A stretch of 64,000 nt of DNA, from contig JAZKYH010000001.1 of assembly GCA_045612065.1 (NCBI GenBank), forward strand, positions 1 through 64,000, given 5' to 3'. The notes below the pieces were generated by a model. It made no database searches, was not told where the DNA came from, and saw only the letters and a list, made by a program, of their open reading frames with translations. How positions within the stretch are numbered: position 1 is the first letter of the stretch; the number at the start of each line of letters is the position of its first letter. Below, one piece after another: positions 1 to 9,596 of the stretch. The position numbers and the translations under genes were made by a program. Source of the stretch: UBA1189 sp045612065. GTDB taxonomy: Bacteria > Bacteroidota > Bacteroidia > Bacteroidales > Bacteroidaceae.

Positions 1-2
1 TC

Positions 3-2870
3 GACGGTGACCAGATGGCTGTTCACTTGCCCTTGAGCAATGAAGCAATTCTTGAAGCACAGATGTTGATGCTTCAGTCACATAACATCCTTAACCCCGC
101 CAACGGTGCACCTATCACCGTGCCTGCTCAGGATATGGTACTTGGTTTGTACTACATTACCAAGCTGCGCGAAGGTGCTAAGGGTCAGGGTCTCACTTTC
201 TACGGTCCCGAGGAGGCGCTCATCGCCTACAACGAGGGTAAGGTAGATATCCACGCTCCTGTAAAGGTGTTGGTTGACGACCTTGATGAGAATGGCAACA
301 TCGTGAAGATGATGCGCGAGACTTCTGTTGGTCGCGTTATTGTTAACGAAGTGGTTCCCGTAGAGTGCGGCTTCCTCAATACCATTATCTCTAAGAAGTC
401 ATTGCGCGACATCATCAGCAACGTCATCAAGACTGTGGGTGTAGCTCGTGCTGCAGAGTTCCTCGATGGTATCAAGGACCTCGGTTACAAGATGGCCTTC
501 CAGGGTGGTTTGTCATTCAACTTGGGTGATATCATCATCCCTGAGGAGAAGGAGCAACTCGTAGCTAAGGGTAACGAAGAGGTTGAGGAGATTATGAACG
601 AGTATAACATGGGTTTCATCACCGACAACGAGCGTTACAACAAGGTTATCGATGTATGGACTCACGTTAACGACGACCTCTCTCGCATCTTGATGAAGAC
701 TATCTCTACTGACGATCAGGGCTTCAACTCAGTATACATGATGTTGGATTCTGGTGCCCGTGGTAGTAAGGAGCAGATTCGTCAGCTCTCTGGTATGCGT
801 GGTCTTATGGCTAAGCCCCAGAAGGCAGGTGCAGAAGGTGGTCAGATCATTGAGAACCCGATTCTTTCGAACTTTAAGGAGGGTCTTTCGGTGTTGGAGT
901 ACTTTATCTCTACCCACGGTGCTCGTAAGGGTCTTGCCGATACCGCTTTGAAGACTGCCGACGCCGGTTACTTGACACGTCGTCTTGTAGACGTATCACA
1001 CGACGTTATCATCAACGAAGAGGATTGTGGTACACTCCGTGGTCTCGTATGCACAGCTTTGAAGAACAACGATGAGGTTATCGCATCACTCTCTGAGCGT
1101 ATCCTCGGTCGTGTGTCTGTTCACGATATTATCCATCCTACTACTGGCGAACTCCTTGTTGCCGGTGGTGAGGAAATCACCGAAGACATCGCCAAGAAGA
1201 TCGAAGACTCTCCCATCGAGAGCGTCGAGATTCGTTCAGTGCTCACCTGTGAGTCTAAGAAGGGTGTCTGCGCTAAGTGTTATGGTCGCAACTTGGCTAC
1301 CAGCCGTATGGTTGAGAAGGGTGAGGCTGTCGGCGTTATCGCTGCTCAGTCAATCGGTGAGCCTGGTACACAGCTTACACTTCGTACCTTCCACGCCGGT
1401 GGTACCGCTTCTAACATCGCCGCTAACGCAACTATCGTGGCTAAGAACAATTGCCGCGTAGAGTTCGACGAGCTCCGTACCGTTGACGCTGTTGATGAGA
1501 CAGGCGAAGCAGTTAAGATTGTTGTAGGCCGTCTGGGTGAGGTTCGCTTCGTTGACCAGAATACCAATATCGTACTCTCTACACAGTCATTGCCTTACGG
1601 CTCTACCTTGTTCGTAGCTGACAAGACCATCGTGGAGAAGGGCACAATGATTGCTAAGTGGGACCCCTTCAACGCCGTTATCATTACCGAGGCTGCAGGT
1701 CGCGTTCAGTTCGAGTCTGTAATCGAGGGTGTGACTTACCGTGTTGATGCCGACGATGCTACCGGTCTCCGCGAGGTAATTATCATCGAGTCTAAGGACA
1801 AAACCAAGATACCTTCTGCTCACATCTTGAACGAGGATGGTATGGTTATCCGTACCTACAACCTCCCCGTGGGTGGTCACGTAGTTGTCGAGGATGGTCA
1901 GTTGCTCAAGGCTGGTGACGTTCTTGTGAAGATTCCTCGTGCTCAGGGTAAGGCTGGTGATATCACCGGTGGTCTTCCCCGTGTTACCGAGCTCTTCGAG
2001 GCACGTAACCCGTCTAACCCCGCTGTCGTATCTGAAATCGATGGTGAAATCACCATGGGTAAGGTTAAGCGTGGTAACCGCGAGGTTATCGTTACCTCTA
2101 AGACTGGCGATGTGAAGAAATATCTCATCTCACTCTCTAAGCAGATTCTTGTACAGGAGAACGACTACGTTCGTGCTGGTACACCGCTCTCTGACGGCGC
2201 TATCACTCCGCAGGATATCCTTGCCATCAAGGGTCCCACCGCAGTACAGGAGTACATCGTTAATGAGGTACAGGACGTATACCGTCTGCAGGGTGTAAAG
2301 ATCAACGATAAGCACTTCGAAATTATCGTACGCCAGATGATGCGTAAGGTACAGATTGAAGAGGCTGGTGATACTCGCTTCCTCGAGGCTCAGATTGTTG
2401 ATAAGCTCGACTTCATGGAGGAGAACGATCGCATCTGGGGTAAGAAGGTAGTAGTTGATGCTGGTGACTCAGAGAACCTTGCTGCTGGTCAGATTGTGAC
2501 TGCCCGCAAGCTCCGCGATGAGAACAGCTCACTCAAGCGCCGCGATCTCAAGCTCGTGCAGGTGCGCGATGCTGTACCCGCGACATCTACTCAGATCCTT
2601 CAGGGTATTACACGTGCAGCATTGCAGACCTCAAGCTTCATGTCAGCTGCATCGTTCCAGGAGACAACAAAGGTGCTCAACGACGCTGCTATCAACGGAA
2701 AGAGCGACCGTCTCGAGGGTATGAAGGAGAATGTTATCTGTGGTCACCTCATCCCTGCTGGTACAGGTCAGCGTGAGTTCGAGAAGATTGTTGTTGGTTC
2801 ACGTGAAGACTATGAGCGCACCATCGCCAATCGTCGCACAGTGATTGACTTCAATGCTACGGTAGAGTAA
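3..2870 (+). CDS. rpoC: DNA-directed RNA polymerase subunit beta' (5'-truncated)
   Basis: This is the C-terminal two thirds of the RNA polymerase largest subunit. The window opens inside the catalytic NADFDGD magnesium motif: the first complete codons read DGDQMAVH. The second zinc site is intact, with a Cys in EEDCGT and the cluster TCESKKGVCAKC, followed by the bridge-helix and trigger-loop region (VIAAQSIGEPGTQLTLRTFH). About 955 residues remain, which fits the part of a 1,400-residue beta' subunit after the active site. The start lies outside the window. A strong hairpin terminator follows the stop codon. No frameshift is visible. Confidence 0.98.
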   Translation, partial: DGDQMAVHLPLSNEAILEAQMLMLQSHNILNPANGAPITVPAQDMVLGLYYITKLREGAKGQGLTFYGPEEALIAYNEGKVDIHAPVKVLVDDLDENGNIVKMMRETSVGRVIVNEVVPVECGFLNTIISKKSLRDIISNVIKTVGVARAAEFLDGIKDLGYKMAFQGGLSFNLGDIIIPEEKEQLVAKGNEEVEEIMNEYNMGFITDNERYNKVIDVWTHVNDDLSRILMKTISTDDQGFNSVYMMLDSGARGSKEQIRQLSGMRGLMAKPQKAGAEGGQIIENPILSNFKEGLSVLEYFISTHGARKGLADTALKTADAGYLTRRLVDVSHDVIINEEDCGTLRGLVCTALKNNDEVIASLSERILGRVSVHDIIHPTTGELLVAGGEEITEDIAKKIEDSPIESVEIRSVLTCESKKGVCAKCYGRNLATSRMVEKGEAVGVIAAQSIGEPGTQLTLRTFHAGGTASNIAANATIVAKNNCRVEFDELRTVDAVDETGEAVKIVVGRLGEVRFVDQNTNIVLSTQSLPYGSTLFVADKTIVEKGTMIAKWDPFNAVIITEAAGRVQFESVIEGVTYRVDADDATGLREVIIIESKDKTKIPSAHILNEDGMVIRTYNLPVGGHVVVEDGQLLKAGDVLVKIPRAQGKAGDITGGLPRVTELFEARNPSNPAVVSEIDGEITMGKVKRGNREVIVTSKTGDVKKYLISLSKQILVQENDYVRAGTPLSDGAITPQDILAIKGPTAVQEYIVNEVQDVYRLQGVKINDKHFEIIVRQMMRKVQIEEAGDTRFLEAQIVDKLDFMEENDRIWGKKVVVDAGDSENLAAGQIVTARKLRDENSSLKRRDLKLVQVRDAVPATSTQILQGITRAALQTSSFMSAASFQETTKVLNDAAINGKSDRLEGMKENVICGHLIPAGTGQREFEKIVVGSREDYERTIANRRTVIDFNATVE

Positions 2871-2890
2871 TCTACAGCATACTATAGATA

Positions 2891-2928
2891 AAGTAGGGCA
2901 GGTCTATGTAGACTTGCCCTACTTTTTT
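2891..2928 (+). terminator. rpoC intrinsic terminator
   Basis: A long inverted repeat (AAGTAGGGCAGGTC pairing with GACTTGCCCTACTT, one G-T pair, 6-base loop) runs into a T-run about 20 bases after the rpoC stop. It would end the rpo operon transcript. Confidence 0.9.
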
Positions 2929-3152
2929 ACTATCTCTTCAAGAGATGTATGCCATCGGGGGCATGCAATGATATGATTTCGGCATAAACTTCGGCATAAA
3001 TTCCGGCATAAGTTTTGCGTGTATTATGCTGATATACATGATGATATGCGGAGTTTCGGCATGATTATGCCGTTATGCCTTTCTTTTTTGTCCATAATAT
3101 AGAAGTTAACCTTGTATTATATACCTCACACAACTTCTATGGTTCTCTAAAC

Positions 3153-3220
3153 CACTAATTTGCACATTAGTGAAGATTCGTGGTTAAGAAAAGATACCGT
3201 GAGATAACTGCTATGTTATC
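3153..3220. other. pair of perfect short hairpins in the rpoC-LRR gap
   Basis: CACTAAT-TTGCAC-ATTAGTG (3153-3172) and GATAAC-TGCTAT-GTTATC (3203-3220) are perfect stem-loops inside the composite element. They may be structural parts of it. There is no coding frame. Confidence 0.45.
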
Positions 3221-3315
3221 ACCTAAATTTTTTAGTATTTCTTGTATCTCGATTTTCTGTTTAATGGGTAAACATCCATATTATTCCCATTTTTTGTGAT
3301 ATCTACTGCGGAGCA

Positions 3316-3381
3316 CCTCGCTTGCTACCGAGCCGATTCTCATTAGCTACCGCGGCGTGGCGCACTTGCTATCGCGTTACG
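3316..3381. repeat. 22-bp tandem repeat array A (3 units)
   Basis: Three contiguous 22-bp units lie at 3316, 3338 and 3360 with the core CTNGCTACCG or a close variant. The same family occurs as five units at 42451-42560. The last three units there match these three in order. There are no spacers, so this is not a CRISPR array. Confidence 0.8.
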
Positions 3382-3683
3382 CTTTGTTCTCATAGGGAGA
3401 ATTATGGTACAAGACTATCATTATCAACAGCCTAAACCTTTACAAGAGGCTGCTATGTGTATCCTCCAACTGTACACATAGGGATGTTGTGACAAAAAAT
3501 ATAACGAAACGGCATAATTATGCCAAAAGTGTTTGCAATTGTTTGATTACGTGCGAGATGTTGGATATTTTTATGCCGAAACTTATGCCGAAACTTATGC
3601 CGGAACTATGCCGAAAGTTTGTCGAAAAGCAACCTGCTTCTCAAACTTTATGCGCTAAAGACGATTAAAGTCAATTAAAATTA

Positions 3684-3691
3684 CTATCTTC
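3684..3691 (+). promoter_or_regulatory. possible -7 box upstream of the LRR gene
   Basis: TATCTTCGC resembles the Bacteroidota -7 element TAnnTTTG. No clear -33 TTTG is visible and the next gene starts 430 bases away. It could drive a long leader or an unannotated RNA. The stretch from 3692 to 4123 shows no convincing gene. Confidence 0.25.
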
Positions 3692-4123
3692 GCACCGTCT
3701 TCACGCCGATGCCTCGGTCCGTTTGTTAGGAATGAGGAGTAGGGTGGGGATAACATTGTGGAAAGGCGTTTACTTGACGCTTTGGTTTTGACAATTGAGA
3801 ATCTCGCAAATTCTTGACAGTTAATCAAAAACAAAGCAACAGTAGATGCCACGGAGATATGTTTGTAGCGTATCTGTGTGCTGTGTCAATGCCATTTCAA
3901 GAATGGTTTAGGTGTGGCGTATTGGTCGTACATATACATATCGGCGTGGGGTCTGCGTTGCTCGTTTCGATTAACTGGGCAATGCGAGAGCCTTCAATTG
4001 TGAGACGAGTGACAGGTACAGGTTCTCACGCTTTTCTTTTTATGTAGGGTATAGTCGCCGAATCTGGAGAACTTATAGGCAAAGGATTGAACAATTCAAT
4101 TTATAAACTAAATAGTTCTCACT

Positions 4124-6007
4124 ATGATTAAACAAGTAAAACACTGGTTGCTAACCTTCTCATTGCTGCTGTGCTGTATTATGGTGAATGCCTACGATTT
4201 TGAAGAGGATGGCATTTATTATAACATTTTATCTACTGAAGATGCCACCTGTGAGGTGACTTTTGGTGAAGGTCCCGTTTCTGATGGTTATATGCCTACT
4301 TATGCAGGTAATGTGGAAATTCCGGAAGTCGTTTCTGATGGATGGTTCTCGTGGAGTACAGAGTTTACTGTTGTAGGAATTGGTGACTATGCTTTCTCTG
4401 GTTGCGAGCTTGATAACATTTCATTACCTGAGACTATTAAGCAAATAGGTGAGGGTGCTTTCTCTGGTTGCGAGTTTGATTGCATTTCATTACCTGAGAC
4501 TATTAAGCAAATAGGTGATGAGGCTTTTTATTATTGCCAAGGAATATCTTCGCTTATTCTACCACAAAGTGTAGAGCATATAGGATACAGAGCTTTCGCA
4601 CACAGCGACTTTGGTGGTAGTTTGACTATACCGCTATGTTGTAAATGTATAGGAAAAGAAGCTTTTGTCGAGACTAAAATAACCAGTTTGTCTTTTGAAC
4701 CATTATTTGTTATGCCCTCCCTTCTTTGTACGATAGGCGATTTGGCATTTTTAAATTGCGACTTGCTGGAATCTGTAAATCTTCAATTTCTAGCATACAA
4801 TATTGGTGATAATCCATTTGCGGGATGTGATAAGTTAATCGAAATTGAAGGTGAGGGGGTATATACAAACGATGAACGCACTCAAGGAACTCATTTAATT
4901 GATGGATGTCTTTATTATTTTACGGAAGAAAATAAAGTTCGCAATCTTGAACTAATATGCTGTCCAGCAGGTAAAGAAAGCTATGTTAGTCCTAATTGGT
5001 TTATAGAAGCAGGTGCGGAACATGTATTAGTTTCATTAGGTGATTGCGCATTTGTAGGATGTGAAAAAATCACATTTTTAGATATTCCTAATACTGTTAA
5101 AAAGATAGGAGAATACAGCCTTTATATGCCAATAGGAGAATATGACTATACATATCGCAAGGTCATTATACCAGAAAGTGTAGAAGAAATTGGGAAACTA
5201 GCTTTTGGATATTATGGATTTAATTGGGATATATACATTCATAGCACAAAAATAGAGGGCTTTTATCCTAGTTTTGAAATTGCGAAATATGGGGACATTC
5301 ATATACCATTAGGAACTAAAAGTTCTTTTATAGAAAAGAATCCTGCGGTTGAAGTAAACTTTAATATAATAGAAGATATCGGTGCTATGATTTCAAATCT
5401 GGCGGTGTCCTCTGCAGGCTACGCCACACTATACCTCGACTATGCCGCGGAGATTCCCGACGATGTGAAGGTATATATCGCCACCAGTGTAGAGGGCGAC
5501 AGGTTGATGATGACGCAAGTGACGGGAGTACTCCCTGCCGAGACGGGTGTAATCGTAAGAGCCAAGGAGGGAACGTATACTTTTGTCGAGTCTAATGATA
5601 CTCCAGCTAATGTAGAGGGTAATCTATTGAGCGGTACGGCTGAAGCTACCTACATCACCGCAGAGTCTGGATACAGATATTATGTATTGGCGCAGAAAGA
5701 AGGTATGGTAGGCATGTATCGTCCCAAACTCACCGATGGGCGGTTCCTCAACAATGCTAATAAGGCTTACCTGCGACTTGAGTCGGATGACCTCGGTGTC
5801 TTTGATGATGAGACGAATACCGAGGACGAGGGTGGCCAGCTCAGCAATCGCCTGCGCTTCGACTTTGGCGGCACGACAGATATAGAAAAGACTACAGACA
5901 ACGGCGGGCAGACAACGGTCATTCATGACTTGCATGGTCGCCGTATCATTGACGCCGAAGGTCTCAAAGGTGTGTATATTGTGAATGGCAGTAAGGTGAT
6001 TTTCTGA
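4124..6007 (+). CDS. BspA-like leucine-rich-repeat secreted protein
   Basis: A 627-residue protein with a signal peptide (about 1-23, hydrophobic core LLTFSLLLCCIMVNA). It then carries BspA/LRR_5-type repeats from about residue 80 to 400, with recurring patterns such as IGDYAFSGC and LPETIKQIG. Such proteins act at the cell surface in adhesion. The end (DLHGRRIIDAEGLKGVYIVNG) resembles the short C-terminal tails of type IX-secreted Bacteroidales proteins. Two successive 66-bp blocks in the repeat region (4391 and 4457) are nearly identical, pointing to recent unit duplication. The repeat region is clearly AT-rich while the part after about 5390 is GC-richer, so the gene looks mosaic. It is monocistronic. 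Confidence 0.85.
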   Translation: MIKQVKHWLLTFSLLLCCIMVNAYDFEEDGIYYNILSTEDATCEVTFGEGPVSDGYMPTYAGNVEIPEVVSDGWFSWSTEFTVVGIGDYAFSGCELDNISLPETIKQIGEGAFSGCEFDCISLPETIKQIGDEAFYYCQGISSLILPQSVEHIGYRAFAHSDFGGSLTIPLCCKCIGKEAFVETKITSLSFEPLFVMPSLLCTIGDLAFLNCDLLESVNLQFLAYNIGDNPFAGCDKLIEIEGEGVYTNDERTQGTHLIDGCLYYFTEENKVRNLELICCPAGKESYVSPNWFIEAGAEHVLVSLGDCAFVGCEKITFLDIPNTVKKIGEYSLYMPIGEYDYTYRKVIIPESVEEIGKLAFGYYGFNWDIYIHSTKIEGFYPSFEIAKYGDIHIPLGTKSSFIEKNPAVEVNFNIIEDIGAMISNLAVSSAGYATLYLDYAAEIPDDVKVYIATSVEGDRLMMTQVTGVLPAETGVIVRAKEGTYTFVESNDTPANVEGNLLSGTAEATYITAESGYRYYVLAQKEGMVGMYRPKLTDGRFLNNANKAYLRLESDDLGVFDDETNTEDEGGQLSNRLRFDFGGTTDIEKTTDNGGQTTVIHDLHGRRIIDAEGLKGVYIVNGSKVIF

Positions 6008-6088
6008 CACGACACTTACAGATAGAAGAAGAGGGTGAGTCGTTAACGGCTCACCCTCTCCTTTTTGCTTGATATTATCGTTCTGTAA

Positions 6089-8668
6089 CTATTTCTGCGG
6101 TGCCTTTATGCGGATGGTGGTGAATGAATAGGCAGGCATTGTATAGTCGAATTTGGCGGCTACTTCGATGAGGGTCTCCGTCGGTGTGGCGCGCTGGTCG
6201 GTGGGCTTACCTGTGAGCACGGTGCAGAGGGCTGTAGAGGTGGGGATGTCGCAATCGTTTACATCTACTTCGGTAATGACAGATACGGGGAGCAAGTTGA
6301 CAAGCTTGATGATGAGGTCGCCGGTCTTGCTGTCGAGGACGGTTGAGGTGGCGATGCGTTTGCGTACATCGTCTCTGCGGTTCCCTACGTTCATGTGACC
6401 TGCGACATACTGGTCGCCGCTATTGTTGCCGAATATCTTTTGGGTATAGTATCCTGGGGTGAGGTCGATGCGTGAAGAGTTGAAGTATATCAGGTCTGGG
6501 TTCCAGTTGGTGTGGCCATGGCGAGCGAGGAGTGGGGCATAGGAAGTCATGTGTACGATGTCGGCATTGCGCTCCACGTTGATGAGGTGCAGGGCTTCGC
6601 ACAAGGCGGTCTCGATGTTGTTGTGGCGGCCATGGAGATGACAGGCATATTCTCCAAGGTATACGGCCGAGGCGTTACGGTCGTAGTGGTCGTAGTAGTC
6701 CTGGTTGTGGATGTACCACCCGGGACTGACGTAGTAGTGCTCGTCGACCATGGGCACTTCTTTCTCTTTGGCCAGCTTCCATCCCCACTCATAGTCGGAG
6801 CCTTCGTAGAAGGGGCCTACGGTGCCGCAGATGGTAATCTCGGGATGTCGTTCGCGGATGACATCATAGATCATATTGAAGCGTTCGGTGAAGGTCTCGG
6901 AGATGAGGTCTTCGTTGCCGATACCGATGTATTTGAGGTTGAAAGGCTTGGGGTGTCCCGCCTCGGCACGTACGCGTCCCCACTTGGTGGTCTTGGCATC
7001 GCCATTGGCCCATTCGATGAGGTCGAGGATGTCCTGTATGAAAGTCTCCATCTCCTCCATAGGCACACCGCCCTGCTGGCCGTGACCGCCGCGCCATGAG
7101 TTTTGGCAAGGTACGGCAGCGGGTATCACGGGAAGGGGCTCAGCTCCGATGTCCTCGCAGAAGAGGAAGTATTCATAGTAGCCGAGTCCTAAGGTCTGGT
7201 GGTAATTCCATATGTTGGGCATGTGCTGGCGTTCTTCGAGCTTGCCTATGGTGCGCTTCCACAGATACATGTTGTCAAGTCCGTTGCCATGCGCAGCACA
7301 GCCTCCAGGGAAGCGTACGAACTTGGGTTTCATATCGGCAATCACCTGAGCAAGGTCGGCTCGGAGGCCATTCTTGCGGTTCATGAAGGTCTTGCGAGGG
7401 AAAAGCGAAACCATGTCAAGGTCTACACAGCCCGCTGTCAGCGGGGTGATGACGAGGCGTGCCTTTTCGGCCTCCTTAGCGACTTTGAAGGTTGCCTTCA
7501 TCGTGCTCCATTCGTTGCGGTTGACGGTGATAGACTTCTGTGCCAATGTCTCATTGTTTTCGTTCACGAGGGCTACCTGTAGCCTGCTACCTTTGGCTGC
7601 GCTGTTGCGTGCCATGAGGCTGAGATCATATAGCTCGCCCGCCTTGAGGGCAATGCCGTCGTAGCCGTAGTTCTCCAATGTGGCTCCTATGGTTGCGGTT
7701 GTCAGTGTCGCATAGTGGCAGTTGTTAGGGTGTATGGGGCACTCAGTATTCGTGGTGATGTGGCTTCCTACTCCCTTGAGATACCATGCCGTGAGGCTAT
7801 GCCAACCACCATGGTCGGCATTGGAGTATTCGAAGTCGCGGTTCTGGATAAGCTCTCCATATAGACCTCCATCGGCTCCGTAGCTGATGTCCTCGAAGAA
7901 GATTCCGATGAGATTTTCACTTATCGCCTTGCGCTCCTTCCCTTGGATGGTGAGGTGGGCGTGGAGGGGCTTTAGGTCGGCAAAGCGAACGGGGTCTTGC
8001 CCCATGTGCTCGTCAAATTTGCGCTGTCGGTTCACCAGAAAGTCATCGTGCTTGATGAGCTTGTCTATCTGTTCCCATTCCACGCGATGTATCTGTCCGT
8101 CTACCTGACGGTCGTGGAGAGTGATGGTCTTGTAATCTACTCCTTGGCATGGTGCTGCATCAGCAGGACGTTCCTTTATGCTGACTTCCATCTTGTTCCA
8201 TTTGCGGCAATCTGTAGAGCCATAGGCATAGATTGTGCTGTCAAGTGTGGTGTAGATGACTACCCATCCTTCATCGTTTTGGGCCTGGACGAGAATAGGA
8301 CGCACACAACTTCCTCCCTCCACGTAAGGGTAATCTTGTGGTTTCCAGTGGATGAGGTCGGGGCTTTCGCAGTAGGCGAATTGTGGATTGTCGGCCTTGG
8401 GCGACCAAACACAGCGCCACATGCCTGCTTCGTCTCTCACCAAGTGTGGAGAAAACATCTTCTTTTCGGCTCCCCACGTGCCGAAATCACTATCTACATA
8501 GGTTCGTCCATGTCCTATCGAGGTCCAGTGGGTACTGTCCGAACTATAGGCAAAGGCAATTCCACGTCCATTGACATAGGAGAAGAGGTAACCATAGTCA
8601 GGCTTGTTGGCGCGCACGCAGAATATGTTGAAGAATAGGATGGTGAAGATTAATGTGTACTTTTTCAT
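6089..8668 (-). CDS. secreted GH51-type alpha-L-arabinofuranosidase with N-terminal propeller-like domain
   Basis: An 859-residue protein with a signal peptide (about 1-20). Residues about 25-165 look like part of a GH43-type beta-propeller (SPHLVRDEAGMWRCVWSP, YCESPDLIHWKP). From about 235 on it is a GH51-like arabinofuranosidase (IGIFFEDISYGADGGLYGELIQNRDFE). The general acid/base is probably the Glu in KYIGIGNED (about 585), and the nucleophile the Glu in VYLGEYACH (about 672). The expected role is release of arabinose from plant arabinan or arabinoxylan outside the cell. It starts 37 bases after the mazG stop and may be cotranscribed with it. The propeller part is too short for a whole GH43 domain and may serve in binding only. 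Confidence 0.88.
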   Translation of the reverse strand: MKKYTLIFTILFFNIFCVRANKPDYGYLFSYVNGRGIAFAYSSDSTHWTSIGHGRTYVDSDFGTWGAEKKMFSPHLVRDEAGMWRCVWSPKADNPQFAYCESPDLIHWKPQDYPYVEGGSCVRPILVQAQNDEGWVVIYTTLDSTIYAYGSTDCRKWNKMEVSIKERPADAAPCQGVDYKTITLHDRQVDGQIHRVEWEQIDKLIKHDDFLVNRQRKFDEHMGQDPVRFADLKPLHAHLTIQGKERKAISENLIGIFFEDISYGADGGLYGELIQNRDFEYSNADHGGWHSLTAWYLKGVGSHITTNTECPIHPNNCHYATLTTATIGATLENYGYDGIALKAGELYDLSLMARNSAAKGSRLQVALVNENNETLAQKSITVNRNEWSTMKATFKVAKEAEKARLVITPLTAGCVDLDMVSLFPRKTFMNRKNGLRADLAQVIADMKPKFVRFPGGCAAHGNGLDNMYLWKRTIGKLEERQHMPNIWNYHQTLGLGYYEYFLFCEDIGAEPLPVIPAAVPCQNSWRGGHGQQGGVPMEEMETFIQDILDLIEWANGDAKTTKWGRVRAEAGHPKPFNLKYIGIGNEDLISETFTERFNMIYDVIRERHPEITICGTVGPFYEGSDYEWGWKLAKEKEVPMVDEHYYVSPGWYIHNQDYYDHYDRNASAVYLGEYACHLHGRHNNIETALCEALHLINVERNADIVHMTSYAPLLARHGHTNWNPDLIYFNSSRIDLTPGYYTQKIFGNNSGDQYVAGHMNVGNRRDDVRKRIATSTVLDSKTGDLIIKLVNLLPVSVITEVDVNDCDIPTSTALCTVLTGKPTDQRATPTETLIEVAAKFDYTMPAYSFTTIRIKAPQK

Positions 8669-8705
8669 GGCTGATAGATTTGTTTGACTTTAACTTAATA
8701 ATAGG

Positions 8706-9560
8706 CTATAGACCTTGTCGTTTGGCTTCGTCCCATAAGGAATCCATCTCTTCTAAGGCCATATCCTTTAGGTTGAGACCTTGGGCGATGGCTCCCTCTT
8801 CGACGTAGTTGAAGCGGCGGATAAATTTCTGGTTTGTGCGCTCCAGGGCATTGTCGGGGCTGAGTCCATTCATGCGGGCTACGTTGATGGTAGCAAAGAG
8901 CAGATCGCCCAATTCGGCTTCGGCAAGGTCGTGGTTGCCGTGGTCGAGTTCGACCTTCAGTTCCTCAAGCTCTTCGAGCAACTTCTCCCATGCTCCTGAT
9001 GCATCATCCCATTCGAAGCCCACGTTGCGGGCTTTCTCTTGTATGCGGTAGGCTTTGACGATAGAGGGTAGTCCATTGGGAACACCGCTCAGTACACGCT
9101 TATTCCCTCCCTTTTCCTTGAGTTTCAATTGCTCCCAATTCTCAGATACTTGGGTGGCGTTGAGTGGAGAGTTGAAAGATGAAAGTGGAGAGTTGTTGCC
9201 ATCCGGATTGGAGTTTTCATCTTGCATCTTTCCACTTTCCACTTGTGGAAACACGTGCGGATGGCGGAATATGAGTTTCTCGCACAAACGGTCACATACG
9301 TCTTTCATATCAAAAACGCCTTTCTCAGAACCAATCTTGGCATAAAATGCGATGTGGAGCAGTACATCGCCAAGTTCTTTGCAGATATTAGTGTCGTCTT
9401 CGTTGATAAGGGCATCGCACAGTTCGTATACCTCTTCTATGGTGTTGGGGCGCAGGCTCTCGTTGGTCTGCTTGCGGTCCCAAGGACATTTCTCGCGCAG
9501 TTCGTCCAATACATCGAGGAAGCGGCCGAAGGCTTCCATTTGCTCTTGTCTTGTACTCAT
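8706..9560 (-). CDS. mazG: nucleoside triphosphate pyrophosphohydrolase MazG
   Basis: A 284-residue MazG with two MazG domains. The first has CPWDRKQTNESLRPNTIEEVYE and KELGDVLLHI, the second has WEKLLEELEELKVEL and AELGDLLFATINVAR. It hydrolyses NTPs and dNTPs to monophosphate and PPi in the cytoplasm. I start at the Met of MSTRQEQMEAF. The frame stays open further upstream, but that part translates a dispersed repeat. Between the conserved HPHVFPQ and VSENWEQLK there are about 30 extra residues, encoded by GATGAAAGT/ACTTTCCAC-type repeat sequence that has been absorbed in frame. Confidence 0.93.
   Translation of the reverse strand: MSTRQEQMEAFGRFLDVLDELREKCPWDRKQTNESLRPNTIEEVYELCDALINEDDTNICKELGDVLLHIAFYAKIGSEKGVFDMKDVCDRLCEKLIFRHPHVFPQVESGKMQDENSNPDGNNSPLSSFNSPLNATQVSENWEQLKLKEKGGNKRVLSGVPNGLPSIVKAYRIQEKARNVGFEWDDASGAWEKLLEELEELKVELDHGNHDLAEAELGDLLFATINVARMNGLSPDNALERTNQKFIRRFNYVEEGAIAQGLNLKDMALEEMDSLWDEAKRQGL
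9158..9250. repeat. repeat-derived in-frame insertion inside mazG
   Basis: GAGAGTTGAAAGATGAAAGTG on the left (truncated here) and TTTCATCTTGCATCTTTCC on the right form a degenerate inverted pair of the same short family seen between genes at 11351-11484, 15191-15270 and 15703-15733. The insert lies between two conserved MazG blocks. Confidence 0.65.
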
Positions 9561-9596
9561 TGTTTGGTTGTTTAGAGTGTAGTGATTATTGTGTAG

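Larger units (their letters stand above)
2978..3617. repeat. composite inverted-repeat element, 12-bp units at both ends
   Basis: The left end carries three 12-bp units of the type TTCGGCATAAAC (2978-3012). The right end carries four units in the opposite orientation, TTATGCCGAAAC (3571-3617). Just inside each end lies a palindrome built from the same core: CGGCATGATTATGCCG at 3057-3072 and the perfect GGCATAATTATGCC at 3511-3524. The middle holds a 22-bp tandem array. No convincing gene is inside. The symmetry suggests a non-autonomous mobile or protein-binding element. I do not recognise a named family. Confidence 0.7.

Noticed and set aside
3655..4047. Two open frames (65 and 77 codons) in the rpoC-LRR gap
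   Set aside because: Composition is unlike the neighbouring genes, no ribosome site or recognisable motif, and the frames overlap each other.
6512..7099. 195-codon plus-strand frame opposite the GH51 gene
   Set aside because: It is a shadow of the GC-rich coding strand and has valine/glycine-rich nonsense composition.
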